Shown here: positions 1 to 12,559 of the stretch, piece by piece
Layout of the letters: each line of letters opens with the position of its first letter
Position numbering within the stretch: position 1 is the stretch's first letter
DNA from: Lactuca virosa
Taxonomy: Eukaryota > Streptophyta > Magnoliopsida > Asterales > Asteraceae
DNA length: 64,000 nt
Direction: 5' to 3'
Assembly (NCBI GenBank): GCA_928212115.1
Contig: CAKMRJ010005745.1
Coordinates: 73,505,434 to 73,569,433, forward strand
The notes under the pieces: generated by a model
What the model was told of the DNA's origin: nothing
The model's input: the letters and a program-made list of their open reading frames with translations, nothing else
The model's database searches: none
Made by a program: the position numbers and the translations under genes

Positions 1-170
1 TGAAGATTAATGTCATATCCTACGCGTTCGGCTAACGACCCTCTACCAATCAAGGAAGCGGTGGGTGAGAGTGGACACCCATTCAACCGCCATTTTATAG
101 GCGGTTTCCTTATACCCCCTTATAGACCGGCTTCGTGAATGAGGCCTACTAACGGTAAGACTGACCTTTT

Positions 171-172
<2 letters not shown>

Positions 173-213
<41 letters not shown>
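173..213. repeat. (AT)n microsatellite
   Basis: About 20 TA dinucleotides. The matching tract in copy B is 26879-26921. Confidence 0.95.
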
Positions 214-217
<4 letters not shown>

Positions 218-545
218 CTTTTAATATTATAATAGTATAAGGGTGTATTTTAAACTTTTAAAATACTAGGATTTTAGAATTTAATATTTCAAAATTAAAC
301 TTTTAATTAAATTTTAAATTCCAAAACTAAAGGGTGTAATTTGAAACTTTTCAAAGTTACTTGATCAAATTTTAAATAATTAAATTAATCAAATAATTTT
401 GTCATTGTCTTAAATTTGACCAAATCAATCTTATTTGATAGGAAATCAGATTACCATTCAGAAAAATCAATTTAAGGCATTAAAAACGAATTATGGTAAT
501 TATATATCCTAATCCAAACAAGATTTGAAAATCGAAATCAGGCAT

Positions 546-630
546 CCGACGAGTCAACTCGTCGAGTCAGGCTATGAACTCGTCGAGTTGCTCAAACTCG
601 TCGAATTCCTCAATGAACTCGTCGAGTTCA
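546..630. repeat. Cluster of ACTCGTCGAGT palindromes (copy A)
   Basis: Four near-identical copies of the self-complementary core ACTCGTCGAGT lie about 20 bases apart (near 556, 577, 595 and 616), with a partial one before them. The second cluster is at 27255-27340. The leader around it is AT-rich, so this CpG-rich patch stands out. Confidence 0.85.
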
Positions 631-720
631 GCAGACAGAATGCAAATTCTTTTGCTTCAGCTTTGGACAAATCACAAGAGCATTAAATTCAATTGAAAAA
701 CATCCTAGCTATGATACCAC

Positions 721-1532
721 TGATGGGTTTTGAGCATAACAACATCCTATGTGTTCATGCAACCCTAATTGCTTGGATCTAAGTTTTTCACTAATTAAAC
801 ATGCAAAAGAAATTCCAAAGCAATAACTCTGGATCTAACATATACAATTCGAAATTCACATATGAAAAGGGTAAGAAGATTACCTTGCTTGTTATATTGT
901 AATAACAAGAATTCCTAGCTTGATCTTGACCTTTGAAAGCTTTAGTGCCCCAAATGTTGCACCTCTAATGGCTCACAAACACTTGTAGCAAAAGGATGAG
1001 AAGGAGAGAGAGAGGAGAAGACACTAAGAATTTCGGCTAGGGTTTCTTCAAGGAAACAATGGCCGGAAATCCTTGGTGAAGGGGTCCTTAAATAGCTGAG
1101 GTTGTTAGGGTTTTCAGGTGGAAACCCAAACCTCTTACTTAGGCCCTAAGCAGTCCATGTACTTCCCCTTCTAGAGGCCATGGACGAATTCTATAGGGCC
1201 TCCTTATAGAAATTCGTCCACCCCATCCAAAAGGAGTCCAGCAGCCCAGTTTTGCAACTATCAATGATTTGCAAAAACAGTCCTCGTTCTTTTAATCAGT
1301 TCCTTTGATCCGAAAATTAATTCCAATTAATTTCTGATCAAATACTAATTAAATAATATGATTTCTAATTAATATATTATTCTCATAATATATTAATAAA
1401 TCATTTATTAACCTCTTTCTCCACAAGTCACCCTGTCAAGTTGCTAAAGTGAAGGCAACCCAAAAGGACCATGCTACTATCAAATCAAATTCATGCCAAT
1501 TATAGTTATGGGCTTAGACACCTAATCTGACA
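721..1532 (-). repeat. Copia 5' LTR (copy A)
   Basis: On the minus strand it starts TGTCAGATTAGGTG at 1532 and ends CAAAACCCATCA at 721, the usual TG...CA ends, followed by the primer binding site at 709-719. It matches the LTR at 27432-28245 and is related to the plus-strand LTR at 21317-22075. 812 bp. Confidence 0.85.
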
Positions 1533-2256
1533 CATACTACCTTCCACCCCTATCCGTAGTCGATTCAGAATTCATCCTAAGGTCCTAATGTACCAAACTA
1601 GACCATTCCTAGGTGTGCTAATACCTACTTCTCCCATACCACTGGTTGCTTTTGTGCATGCTTGTTGTACACAATACGGGGTCAGATGGACTGTCGAATA
1701 ATCGACTCTGCTCTAAGTCAACAACCAAACAAGGAACATGAAGTAAGGCTAAGTCGATCATTCTAAGGATATTTAATCCCGACCATACACAAATAATCAA
1801 CATACACGCAACAATAACACAATCAAGTAACATATAGCAAGCAGTTCCCTATATCATAAGGCATCACCGAAATCAGACACTTCTGTCCAACAGTCCTTAT
1901 AAGAACCCTAGATTATCCACTGGCATGTTTTCTAATAGTTCGCATATCAACAAAGTCAAAACTCGGCACATATAACAAGTATGGGTGTTTTGGGAACCAC
2001 TCTCTTGTTCGGGCTCTGACTGACTGTACATACCGCATCTTCCTGTAAAACCAAAGTTAAGTCAAGGTCCACGTTCCCGATCCCAAGCCAACAATCAAAC
2101 ATGAACATGACAAGAGACTGAGCCCATGTCCCTAACCTAACCCTTTATTGTAAGTTTAAAAAAAACATTTTTGTGAAAATTCTCGGATCCTAGTTTGAGA
2201 CTGGATTCACACTAGTGTTCCTCCAATTCGCTTAAACCAGGGCTCTGATACCAACT
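1533..2256 (-). mobile_element. Gypsy 5' leader (copy A) with primer binding site
   Basis: Minus-strand leader just inside the LTR at 2257-4045. The complement of TGGTATCAGAGC is at 2242-2253, separated from the LTR end by three bases. About 720 bp remain before the Copia LTR interrupts it. The gag that should follow is absent. No credible open frame is present. Confidence 0.75.
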
Positions 2257-4045
2257 TGTACCGTCCCATTTCACAACCAAAAATTTTCATTTTATTAAAG
2301 TAAAACTTCCCAATTATAAATCCATTATTAAGAAAACCGTTTATTTCAAAATACATTTATTAAAAATCAGAGTAATATAAGAAACGTGGAATCCTCAATA
2401 TTGTTGATGAGTGTGTATAATATCGCCTTTGCCTTCCCATGATCACTGATAAAACCCGAAAAAGATAAACATCTAGGTAAGCATATAACTTAGTGAGTTC
2501 CACCAAAATACCCCACATGATAAACATACAATCATGCATAACGACACATAATCATCGGATTGGAATGCCCAGGCCCAATCAGTCCTCAGACTGGAATGCC
2601 AACATGCAACGGGTCCAATCAGACATCGAGTTGGAATACCCAGGGTTTGTTGGCCTACTGCCTCAACCCAACTACTCTTCCCGAGCCTCCATGTCTACTG
2701 CTTACAACTAGCCCGCACCGAGTATCTTGGCCTACAGCACAAAGCAGGACCGCCTCAACCCACTACCACCATATGTCGACACATAAACAATCAATGATCA
2801 ATTAGGAGCATAATACATGCAAACATCAATCATACAACTCACTACCGCCTACTAGTCCTCTCACAACATACTATCCTGCTACCAACTAACCTCTATTAAA
2901 TGCGTAAACATAAGTAATCAGAGGTGAGATAGCCACCCGAACAGATGATCCTACTCTAGAGCCACAACCAAACAAGGAACATGCAAGAAAGCCTGGATCA
3001 AGAGTTCTCAGGCTATCCTACATGACTAGATACATCCCCTAGGGCACTCCACTAGATGATAACAAATATACCACTACTATAGTGTCCTATCATATAAGGA
3101 TATATACACAAATCTAGCAGATTACTATAGCACAACAACATCCTATATACCAAATATACAAATCTAACATATCACCACATCATAACAACATCCTATATAC
3201 CAGGATACATAACCTAGTGGACCGATATTGGTGCCTTAGAGACCCACAAGTACAATGAGGAAAACTCATCTGAATCGAAGAACTCTGAAACACTGTGATA
3301 TGATCTCTTTTCTACACTATTTGCGCCCACGAATCCACTCAAGAAGAATTCAAGGTGAACAACGTCTGGATCTACAAGATCCAATGCAACCACACTTATC
3401 CAATGGGCTCCTATTTCTACAAGATGCACCAAAGAACACTTAGAAACACCTTATTTGCTCACAAAGCTCAAACTAGGGCTAGGGTTCAAGGGAGGACGTG
3501 GAGAGGTAGAGGCTAAGAATGGAAATGGTTTGGGGAAGTTAAGGAGCTTAAATAGGGCTCGAAACCCCAAAATTAGGGTTTGGGCTCTGATTATGTACCC
3601 CCAGCATACTCCTGGTACGCCCAACATACTAGGTTGAATCTCAACGATCATCCATGCCTAGTTTGCCCATCGTACACCCTATACACCCAACATACTAGAC
3701 TAAACCCAAAACCTTCCTAACTTCTAACGGTCATAATCTCTCTTCTAACTTCTAACTTTCGATGATATTTATATCAAGGGAAGGTACTGAAGACCCCAAA
3801 ATATTTTTTTGGATATATTGGACTAAAAACTTCTCGAACAAAATCCTTATTTCATGCAAGAACCCGGCTATAACTTTCCCCTTTCTATCCTTCGGCCCGA
3901 AACACAATTCAGAGGTTAAGATCTCGAACCATCATTGCCTCCTTCCAAAAGGTCTAAAAATACCTCCTTAAGGCCCAAAGCCTTTACACAAGCGACTTCC
4001 GGGTAACGACCCTGAAATAAGAAATGACAGGAAACGGGATGTTCA
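2257..4045 (-). repeat. Gypsy 5' LTR (copy A)
   Basis: On the minus strand it begins with TGT(A)ACATCCCGTTTCC (one base of the start is missing here compared with copy B) and ends GGGACGGTACA before the primer binding site. Inside are the shared box ACTCACTAAG at about 2490 (minus strand) and a variant of CCGACATTGGTGCC near 3225. The short reading frames in it are unrelated to known proteins and are treated as chance. Confidence 0.8.
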
Positions 4046-4229
4046 TTCGGGTCCTCTTATCTACACATCGATTTTATTTTTAAAGACTTCTTGTTTGATA
4101 ATCGAACGATTGTAATGACTTCTTGTTGATGATCGAACAATAAAAAAATATCAGTTAGCACTTCTTCTTGCAAACCCTAAAAATCTAGGGAAACTAAGTA
4201 ATCTAACGCACTTTCTAATGTTATTTTAA
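4046..4229. other. Flank between Gypsy LTR and MULE end (copy A)
   Basis: Short AT-rich stretch with no recognised gene or repeat. It is the target DNA beside the Gypsy LTR, before the presumed MULE terminal repeat at about 4230-4262. Confidence 0.5.
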
Positions 4230-4432
4230 AAACAATAACCATTTTTTTTAAAATGACCACAAAGTCAAGAATGGGTCATTTCAGATCTGTATGTCGAAAT
4301 CGATAATGGGTATAAGATCTGACCCGATATTGTGGTCCTTCTATAAATACCATTTCAAAGTTCGTTTCAAAGTTACAAGTTTCAGACTACATATTGGACA
4401 CCATTTTGACCCAAGTCATTTCGGACTACTAA

Positions 4433-5980
4433 ATGCAACTCCAAATGTCTTCTAGCGATGAAGAATATCATTTTTTATATGTAAGTTTCCATTATCTCTA
4501 TAATTATGTATTTAATATAGATTATATGATAAACCCTACATTTGGTTAGTAGCAATTATGTAGGTATTATTTGTTTTTCTATGATTTTTGGTGGTGAAAG
4601 GCAATTATCGGATTACATTATGTTATATATGTATGCTAGATCAAAAAAGCTTACAAATATCCTCATTTTTACTAGTCTGGAATCCGTATAACACGTCGCA
4701 AATACTTAAAACTCATCTGAAATATGAGGAACAATTCCGGAATATGAATCCATAATGATTTTATCCGGAATTGTGATCTGGAACATACATACAAAATGCC
4801 TAATTAATGGTTCTTTTGATTGTAGAGTGGCAGAACATGCGAAGCGGTTGTGACAACAATCTATAGGCCTGACCTGGGGTGAGAAATCATGGCCTGTTTA
4901 CAAAACTGACCAATTTTTATGGCAATGTTTAGGCATTCATGTTTTGATGATTATGTGAACATGCCGATTGGTGTGGAATGTCACCCTTTACTTTGGTCAC
5001 TATCTTATGTGCAAAGAGTAATACTACTTTACCTCCAGTTAACCTACATGAGCTTCTATTTCCGATACACGACTATCAAGTTTGCTTCGACAGGGAAGCA
5101 TTCTTCCTGATTATCGGCTTGTGGTTCGGGGACTATTCTCCCTACTTCTGATTCTGCATAATTTGGAGATTGTGTATTTCCATTTGTGCCGCCTTCACGG
5201 TCGGTGAGAATGGCTGACCTTGTGCACGTGTTCAGTGACTTACTTCATCAATTACAAGATGCAGACATGGTGAGATTCTCCATGTTTATACTGCTAAAGC
5301 ATGGATTTTTGGGAAATACACTCAAAAACCAGTTTAATAATGAACTTCTTGCAATTGTCTCTAAATTAGACAATTTAACATGTATACAAGTTATTTACAT
5401 ACATCGTACATCAAATGATACATATACTTATTAGTGCAATTGTGGACACATGTACCCATGAAGCAGAGTGGATATGGGATTTCACTTACAAACAACTGCA
5501 TAATGTCTTTGATAAGATTGAGGGGCATTTGAACCCCAACGAGCCAAGAGTCACAGTAGACATACATATACTTTTGTAGGGATATGATTGTTTTTTAATC
5601 AACAAGTATTGTAAATTCATTATTTTGGTTAGTTTGTTTGACATCTTAATTTTGTAGATTTTGGATCATGGAGACATTTCTAAAATAGTAGAGCTGGGTT
5701 CCTTATACCGGGTGTTATCCCTCATGGAGTTGGCATACCCTAGGATGAGCGTTTACAAGCTCCTGATTGTGAACAAATTCTTGATGTAGAACTGTTATTT
5801 ATCATAGTTCACCTTATAATCTGTACGTTTCAATGAGAAAATAACATAACTAAACCTTATATATTGTTTTATGTAACGTCCCCCAACGAATTGTTTTTGC
5901 CTACTCAGCAGGAGCGTGGTACTTTTTGGTGGAACTGAGAGTGCCCATGGATAGATGTTGCAGATTACCCTGATATTTGA
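4433..5980 (+). pseudogene. DUF1985-type gene fragment, copy A
   Basis: Copy of the gene at 31158-32706, more damaged. A short first exon (4433-4480) runs into a GTAAG donor. A later exon carries the family block FRHSCFDDYVNMPIG. The next block, read in another frame from about 5186, contains SRSVRMADLVHVFSDLL. The last exon encodes a WIDVADYPDI-like end before TGA. Extra bases relative to copy B (for example TTTGGTCAC and GAGTAATAC near 4993-5020) break the DUF1985 frame early. No Ulp1-type protease domain follows because the N gap begins. A TATAAATA box at 4342-4349 lies about 90 bases upstream of the ATG. Confidence 0.65.
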
Positions 5981-6002
5981 ATTATGATATATGTTTTAAA
6001 CA

Positions 6003-6015
6003 NNNNNNNNNNNNN
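6003..6015. other. Assembly gap (13 N)
   Basis: Run of N. Left of it is copy A of the duplicate; right of it is unrelated Gypsy sequence. The join is therefore unverified. Confidence 0.99.
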
Positions 6016-6162
6016 TTGCCGAGAGCCCGAATACAAGAAGAGAGACTCACCTGTGTCTACCTTCGAGAAGTAATTCGTTTTCATGGTATAACTGTAATCA
6101 TTACCTCCGACCGGGTTAGCTAGTTCACTTAGAGGACTTAGCAACATACATTCCGTCTTTCA
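6016..6162 (+). mobile_element. Gypsy pol remnant left of a nested insertion
   Basis: The last 50 or so bases read in frame as a Gypsy pol C-terminal stretch ending in NIHSVF. This continues on the other side of the inserted element as HVSNLDKCLSDE (from 16525), a common motif at the end of chromovirus integrases. The first 90 bases after the gap are not recognisable, possibly from read errors. Confidence 0.7.
6158..6162. other. Target site duplication TTTCA (left)
   Basis: TTTCA directly before the 5' LTR. The same five bases directly follow the 3' LTR at 16525-16529. Five bases is the usual length for Gypsy integrase. Confidence 0.92.
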
Positions 6163-8167
6163 TGTGACATCACGCCTAAAATGGATTCGGGTCAACCCAA
6201 CCCAATGGGAAATTTAATAAACCCTACTCAAGATTACTTGACGCTAATAGGATCAAAACCCATGCAATACGATATAACTTGACGTTAATAGCAACATAGT
6301 ATTGTACAACGTTATAACTAAATTTACCAAAGTAAATTATGATACCATATTAAAAAATAAAATCAAAGTATAATGCTCTAATTAAATTAAAAGAAGCAAA
6401 CTTGAATTCTCTAATTAAACTTCAAATCAAAGTAGATTGTTATAATCAAATAATAAACTATCTTTTATAAAACTCCATTTTTATAAACGTTACATTAAAT
6501 TTTATAAAACTCTATTTTTTTATAAACTTTACTTTAAATTTATAAAACTCATATATTAATTATGTAAAAGATGCTTGTGGTAGTGGGAAATTATGAAAGA
6601 CCACCAAAAGCAAAAGGATTATTCTCATGTCGCCCACTCACACCTCCCATCCACTTTCCTTTCCTTTTTCTCCCAACACATGATTCTCTCTCTTCACCAC
6701 TTAAATCTTCTCTATTCGTTCTCTCACTCTCAATCATCGAAATTTCCTCTCCAAGAATACTCATATTCCATCCAATTATACTCAAATCTTCATCCCTCTT
6801 GAAGCATTCATCAAGGTATGTTGTTAAAAAGTTTCAAATTCATACAAGAAAACAAATTAAATCCACCAAAAATATCTAAAACTCATTTTTTTTCATAAAC
6901 CTGATTTTTTCTCAGAATACCATCAATAAAATAAGAAGTTCTGGAAATGGTTCAGAAAATAACTTATTTTTATTGAATTATCATAATTATTTCAATAAAG
7001 TAGGGCAATAATTCACATAAAATACTTGTTGCATTCATAAATTCTGAGAAAATTCTGGGATGACCTGTATACTGATTAAACATGATATATGAAGTTTCAT
7101 GCATTTATATACTACTGTTTACTATTATTTATGATTTTATTGATTAATTAATAATGAAATATATAAAAAATACTTCCCATAGTAACAAATATATGAAACT
7201 TATACACTGGGCTCTACATCATGTTATAAAACTATGGTTAATTTTACAGATTTTTTGAGAATCATTTACTATTTTTCCCCGAATTTTGTGTTGTTTAATC
7301 ATTAAAATATTAAATAAATACTAAAACATTCAGAAAAATATACAAATTTACAGTAATTCATATTGTATGAAATAATGATTTCCTAATAATTTCATAATTT
7401 TTCAATGCTGTTTACTATTTAAAACTATTTTCCTAAGTATTTAAAGCATGTAAAAATGCATTTTAATGATTATTTCATATAAATAATTGTTAAAATCTAT
7501 AAATAATTATAATTAGGCAAGTTATTATTTTAATAAGAAATTATTAAAATCTAGCCGAAATTGAAAATATAAACTAATTATGCAAAGTAAGTAATTCCAT
7601 TTAAAATTCAATTAAACAATAAATACCTTAATATTATAATCAAAATGAATTATTGTTAATTCATCTAATATAAGAATACGTGTCTAATTATTTGTATTAA
7701 TACTTCATTCTTGTTTAGCAGTTCCTAAACCCAACTATTAATATTAGGTATCTTCTCTACGCCCATTTTGACCCGAATCGTCTATCGTACGACCACACGC
7801 ATTTCGTTTTGGGACTAAAGTGAGTAATCTACCCCCCTACTTTATAATTTTCAATACTTTTGGGGTGTATCATGTGGTTCTAATATATTTCCACTTCATT
7901 TTATTGTTTCACCACAATGAGACATTGTTGGGACATTTTTACGTGAGTCATTAATTGTATAACTATTGTTTGTTTACGCTACATGTACTTGTAGTGCATT
8001 ACCATTTTTAGTCTAATTCCATGACTATGCCCGTATTCTTGAGGTACGTCATGGACAATAATAGCGCTATTGGGTTGACCACCCCGCCTTGGGACGCTAA
8101 GGTGATTGATCACACGTGGTTGAGTGTTATGATGATTAGATGCTCCATCCTGTATATCTTATATATA

Positions 8168-8208
<41 letters not shown>

Positions 8209-8213
8209 TATAT

Positions 8214-8249
<36 letters not shown>

Positions 8250-8680
8250 TATAGGGTGAGGACTTATTGTTGTTGTTATCAATTGTTAATCATTTTTGAT
8301 TTATAAACATTTATCTCAAATACAATTGTTTGGCGACTTCAAAAGAAAACAAATTTCAAATTATAAATGTTTCAACTTCACAATTTTCTCTACTAAAATT
8401 TGATTACTCACCAACTCTCGTAGTTGACCTGTTTTTTACCCCTGGTGCAGATTTGAAGAATGAAGAATGATGAAAAATAGGTTGCGCCTTAGAAATCCAC
8501 AAGACAATTTAAATTTGATGTAATAAATGTTGTTCGTATTTGGATATGTATTTGTATGTTGTGGATCTTGTTTGCATACTTAGTACTTAATTGAATCTAA
8601 TCATATTATAACATAGTTGTCATGAGACTTTGAACAATATATCACGCCTTGATCGATTCCGACAAGGATCGGGTGTGACA
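6163..8680 (+). repeat. 5' LTR of the complete chromovirus
   Basis: Starts TGTGACATCACGCC and ends GGATCGGGTGTGACA. Very similar to 14087-16524 along its whole length. It is about 80 bp longer, largely through an expanded (AT)n tract. The reading frames near 6571-6879 are in both LTRs and are not conserved proteins. Confidence 0.95.
8161..8248. repeat. (AT)n microsatellite in 5' LTR
   Basis: About 88 bases of AT repeat with short interruptions. The 3' LTR has only about 35 bases at the matching site (16064-16098), so the tract changed length after insertion or was misread. Confidence 0.92.
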
Positions 8681-9502
8681 GATTGGTATCAGAGCCCTTG
8701 ACTATAGGGAATTAGGTTAATTGCCTTGACCTAGTCTATAGCCTCTAGGGTCCTCTCGTATGCTAGTTTATAAAATGCACACACAACTGTATGCAATTCG
8801 CACTTAGAAAATCCTAGGAATACCTTTGTGTGTTAATTGCTCCCTTATGTGCATACGTATTACTCCTGACACTTATATGTGTGCATACACTTGTGAATAT
8901 TCTCCACTTTCTTTGAAAATAACACGCATACTCAAGTTGTTTAACAAAATGTATATACATATATGTATTCCTTAGAGCTCATAGGAAATTCAAAGTCATC
9001 CACTCTAGTTGGGTGGGATCATAGTAATGGACGCGTAGTAACTGGAAGGGGGAGGTGCCGGTAGCCTGAAAGTCCTGACTAGGTAAGCATTCGTATACAT
9101 CCCAATCAATCGAGGGACCAGTTTGCTTATCTGGGGACCAAAGGCGAGAGTTCCCAAACCTATAGGCCAAAGCGCGTCATTCACATTACTTTTGAGCCAT
9201 CAAAATACCCGACCTTATCAAACGTATCCGAAAGGATACACTCCAAAATGGCCAACTCATTGGACTATTAAGTTCCCTAATGGGCCTAGAAGTGGGAAAG
9301 AAATGTGAAAACTTAGTTTTGTGGGGGCCCGCAAGTGCTACATGTTTCACATTTAGTAACCATGGAAAGCCCAAAAGGTGCCCTACTCCTAACCATGGCC
9401 CAACAAGTGTTTTACAATTATTTTACCCAACAATGTCTAAAAACTTTATTTCCATAATCAATTTACAAATAACTCACAAGTCCATATGCGTGTTTCTCGT
9501 AG
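8681..9502 (+). mobile_element. Leader with initiator-Met primer binding site
   Basis: TGGTATCAGAGC at 8684-8695, three bases after the LTR end, is complementary to the 3' end of initiator tRNA-Met and primes minus-strand DNA synthesis. The rest is an untranslated leader of about 800 bp with no conserved frame before gag. Confidence 0.9.
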
Positions 9503-10640
9503 ATGGCATTACGACCCCCATACGCTACTCGCAACAACAGAAGGCTAGCTGCCCTGGTCGCCAAGGAGGTAGCAAACATCATCCCAACAATTGCAACCCA
9601 ACTTCATTCTCTTCAGCCACAAGCTCCAGCAAAACTCCTCGTTGCTCGTTCAAGCACTTTCGTAACTGCAATCCGCCTTACTTCAAAGGCACCGATGGTG
9701 CCACCGCACTCCTCACATGGATTGAAGAAATGGAGAGTACTTTCATCCATAGTGAGTGTCCTGAGGACCTGATGGTCCGTCATGCTACAGGGTGCCTCCT
9801 AGGTCATGCTCTCACATGGTGGAACCTAGAAAAACGGGCAAAGGGAGAGGTTGTTGCCTTGGGAATGACCTGGTCAAAACTAAAAGAACGCATGATGGAG
9901 AAGTTCTGCCCTGACAGCGAATTGCAAACTCTCGAGGATGAATTCTGGAATCTGAAACAGGAGGGAGGCGACAACGCGACCTACACCAATAGATTCCATG
10001 ATCTCTCGAGACTCCTACCTCACATGGTTCAACCTATGAAAAACTGCAATACGCCGCTACATCAAAGGGTTACCACGCCAGATCCGTGATTCGGTGACCA
10101 GCAGCAGGCCATCTACCCTAGAATCTGCCATTGAAATAGCAGGTCAACTCAACGAGGACAATGTGAACGATGGTGTCCTCCCACGCAAGGGTTCAAAGGT
10201 GTCAACTGAAAAGTCGACCCCTGAGACCCCCCAAATTGTCAAGTCCGAGTCCTCCCACCGACATGACAAAAAGAAGCGGAAAAGTCATCACCACAAACAT
10301 GCTGTTATTACCCCTGCTACTCCTATCACCCAAGTCACCCCACCAGCCCAACCAAATAAAAAGCCGTATACCGGACCTCACCCCCCTCTGTAACCACTGT
10401 AACTATCACCATATGACCACTAGCCCGTGTCGCCTCTGTACGAATTGTGGTCGCTATGGCCACTTGGCGGACACATGTCGTGCACCAAAAACTCAGCGAC
10501 CACTCTATCTACCCTCAAATCAGCAAACACAAACTCGGTATCCAACTGAACATGCTTCAACTGTGTGGTGACCCACCCATTTCAAAAACGCGTGTCCTAG
10601 GCTAGTCAATATCATCAACACCCAAGCCCAGGCAAATCCA
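9503..10640 (+). pseudogene. Gypsy gag, frameshifted
   Basis: Structural capsid protein. The ATG at 9503 opens a frame that shifts near 9640 into one carrying the retrotransposon gag block (FKGTDGATALLTWIEEMES, then WWNLEKRAKG and MMEKFCPDSELQ). It shifts again near 10085 and near 10393. A zinc knuckle CTNCGRYGHLADTC (C-x2-C-x4-H-x4-C) is at 10437-10478, and a second, frameshifted one (CGDPTHFKNAC) lies near 10565-10600. The Lys/His-rich region before the knuckles fits RNA binding. All breaks appear to be one-base length changes, so sequencing error is a serious alternative to decay. Start chosen because it begins the conserved N-terminal Ala/Arg-rich stretch after a typical leader. Confidence 0.82.
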
Positions 10641-11200
10641 ACAATGCAGGTTCCAGCTCCCAAAGGCCGAGCCTTTGTCATTACCGCAACCCAAGCAAAG
10701 ACCGATAACAAGGTCGTAAATGGTACGTTTCTCATAAATAACTGCTACGCGTCAGTACTTTTTGATTCAGGTGCCGATAAAAGTTTTGTGTCTTTGGAAT
10801 TTGAGCCCATACTTCACACACCTCGCACGATTCTTAATGAGTACTTTACCGTAGAAGTCGCCGATGGAAAATACGTTTCACTCAATGCAGTCATCCAAGA
10901 TTGCACTTTCGATTTTTCCGTCATAAATTTTCTGTCAATTTAGTTCCTATGGAACTTGGTAGCTTCGACATCATCGTAGGAATGGATTGGCTATCCCAAA
11001 ACCATGCTGAAATAGTATGTTATGATAAGTTCATTCGTTTCCTCTCGCCGACGGTCAAAGTCTTCGTATTTATGGCGAGACTCATTCGAAAAAGCTTAGT
11101 CTTATGTCATGTACTCAAGCTCGATCATATCTACGAAAAGAATATATGGCTTTCTTAGCCCATGTGGTGGAAACAAAGGTCAAAGAAAAGAAGATCGAAG
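10641..11200 (+). pseudogene. Gypsy aspartic protease region, frameshifted
   Basis: Cleaves the Gag-Pol polyprotein. The catalytic motif is intact: VLFDSGADKSFVS at about 10757-10795, with the D-S-G triad. A second conserved block, IIVGMDWLSQNHAEI, is near 10970-11015 in another frame, so a shift occurs near 10930. A further shift near 11156 leads into the linker to reverse transcriptase ([18 protein letters not shown]). Confidence 0.85.
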
Positions 11201-12540
11201 ATATTCCGATAGTACGAGACTTTCCCGACGACGTCTTTCCTGATGATGTATCTGGACTCCCTCCAGTACGTGAGCTAGAGTTCCGCATCGAACTTGTTCC
11301 TGAGGCTACTCCCATAGCCAAGTCTCCATATCGGTTGGCTCCAACCGAGATGCAAGAATTGGCAAGTCAGCTCCAAGAACTAACCGATAAGGGATTTATC
11401 CGCCCTAGTACTTCACCCTGGGGAGCCCCGGTTCTCTTCATCAAAAAGAAGATGGTTCGTTTCGTATGTGTATCGATTATCGGGAGTTAAATAAATTAAC
11501 CATCAAGAACCGATATCCGTTACCTCGGATCGACGACCTTTTTGATCAGCTTCAAGGAGCTTCATGCTTCTCAAAAATTGACCTTCGCTCAGGTTATCAC
11601 CAACTTCGAGTACGGGAAGAAGACATCCCCAAAACCGCTTTCCGAACCCGCTATGGTCATTACGAGTTCACCGTTATGCCTTTCGGCCTAACAAATGCCC
11701 CTGCCGTATTCATGGACTTGATGAATCGGGTATTTAAACCTTATCTCGACCATTTTGTTATCGTCTTTATTGATGACATCCTCATTTACTCCAAGACAAG
11801 GCAGAGCATGAAAGACACCTTCGCCTAACTCTCCAAACGTTGCAAGGAAATCGGCTCTACGCCAAATTTTCGAAATGTGAGTTTTGGTTAAATGAGGTAC
11901 AATTCCTTGGTCATATTGTAAGTGACAAGGGTATTTTAGTCGATCCCGCAAAAGTTGAAGCAGTCCAGGATTGGAAAGCCCCCCGTACCCCTAAGGAAAT
12001 CCGGTCCTTCCTTGGTTTAGCCGGATATTACCGGCGTTTCATTTCAAATTTCTCAAAGATTGCTTTACCGCTTACTTCTCTCACTTGCAAGGGTACACCA
12101 TTTGATTGGGGACCCAAGCAGGAATACGCTTTCCAAACCCTTAAACAAAGTTTGTGTGACGCTCCGATTCTTACACTCCCTGAAGGATCCGAAGATTTCG
12201 TGGTATTCTGCGATGCCTCCAATCTCGGTCTAGGTTGTGTTTTGATGCAAAGGGGAAAGGTTATAGCTTACGCATCACGACAACTCAAAATCCACGAAAG
12301 GAATTATACGACTCATGATTTGGAGCTCGGTGCCGTGATTTTCGCTCTTAAAATTTGGAGGCATTACCTTTACGGCACACGGCACTAAATGCGTAATTTT
12401 CACCGACCACAAGAGCTTGCAACATATTCTTAATCAAAAGGAACTCAATATGAGGCAAAGACGATGGGTCGAACTCCTAAATGATTACGAGTGTGAAATA
12501 CGCTATCATCCGGGCAAGGCAAACGTCGTAGCCGACGCGT
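11160..12540 (+). pseudogene. Gypsy reverse transcriptase and RNase H, frameshifted
   Basis: Copies element RNA into DNA and removes the RNA strand. The palm contains [20 protein letters not shown] and the catalytic FIDD motif at 11766-11777. RNase H has [18 protein letters not shown] and the following TDHKSLQ motif near 12400; ADALSRKE ends the domain near 12550. Frame changes lie near 11455 (a run of A/G before the MCIDYR block), 11826 and 12386. Each looks like one missing or extra base, and the protein on both sides is well conserved. Confidence 0.9.
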
Positions 12541-12559
12541 TAAGCCGAAAAGAACATGC

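Larger units (their letters stand above)
1..720 (-). mobile_element. Copia 5' leader (copy A), cut by window edge
   Basis: On the minus strand this follows a Copia 5' LTR (721-1532) and a primer binding site at 709-719, a variant of TGGTATCAGAGC complementary to initiator tRNA-Met. The equivalent stretch at 26707-27431 leads on into Copia gag, so the body of this copy should lie left of the window. No open frame is visible. It is AT-rich and contains an (AT)n tract and a palindrome cluster. Confidence 0.75.
1..6002. repeat. Direct 6 kb duplicate, copy A
   Basis: Base 1 matches 26707 and base 6002 matches 32728 in the same orientation. The same features appear in order: (AT)n tract, palindromic cluster, Copia LTR, Gypsy leader and LTR, DUF1985-type gene. 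Most differences I found by eye are single-base gains or losses, many in homopolymers, and copy A is about 20 bases shorter. The copy stops at the edge of the N gap. Either a real duplication or an assembly duplicate from unpolished reads; I favour the latter. Confidence 0.93.

Noticed and set aside
1618..1833. 71-residue frame present in both 6 kb copies (also 28331-28546)
   Set aside because: Identity reflects the duplicate, not selection; it lies in a Gypsy leader without gag similarity.
8021..8203. 60-residue frame ending in a TATATA-coded tail
   Set aside because: Runs through a microsatellite in an LTR; the matching frame in the other LTR is not kept.
9280..9502. Longer gag start at ATG 9280
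   Set aside because: The stretch before 9503 is leader sequence with no gag similarity; the conserved N-terminus starts at 9503 in another frame.
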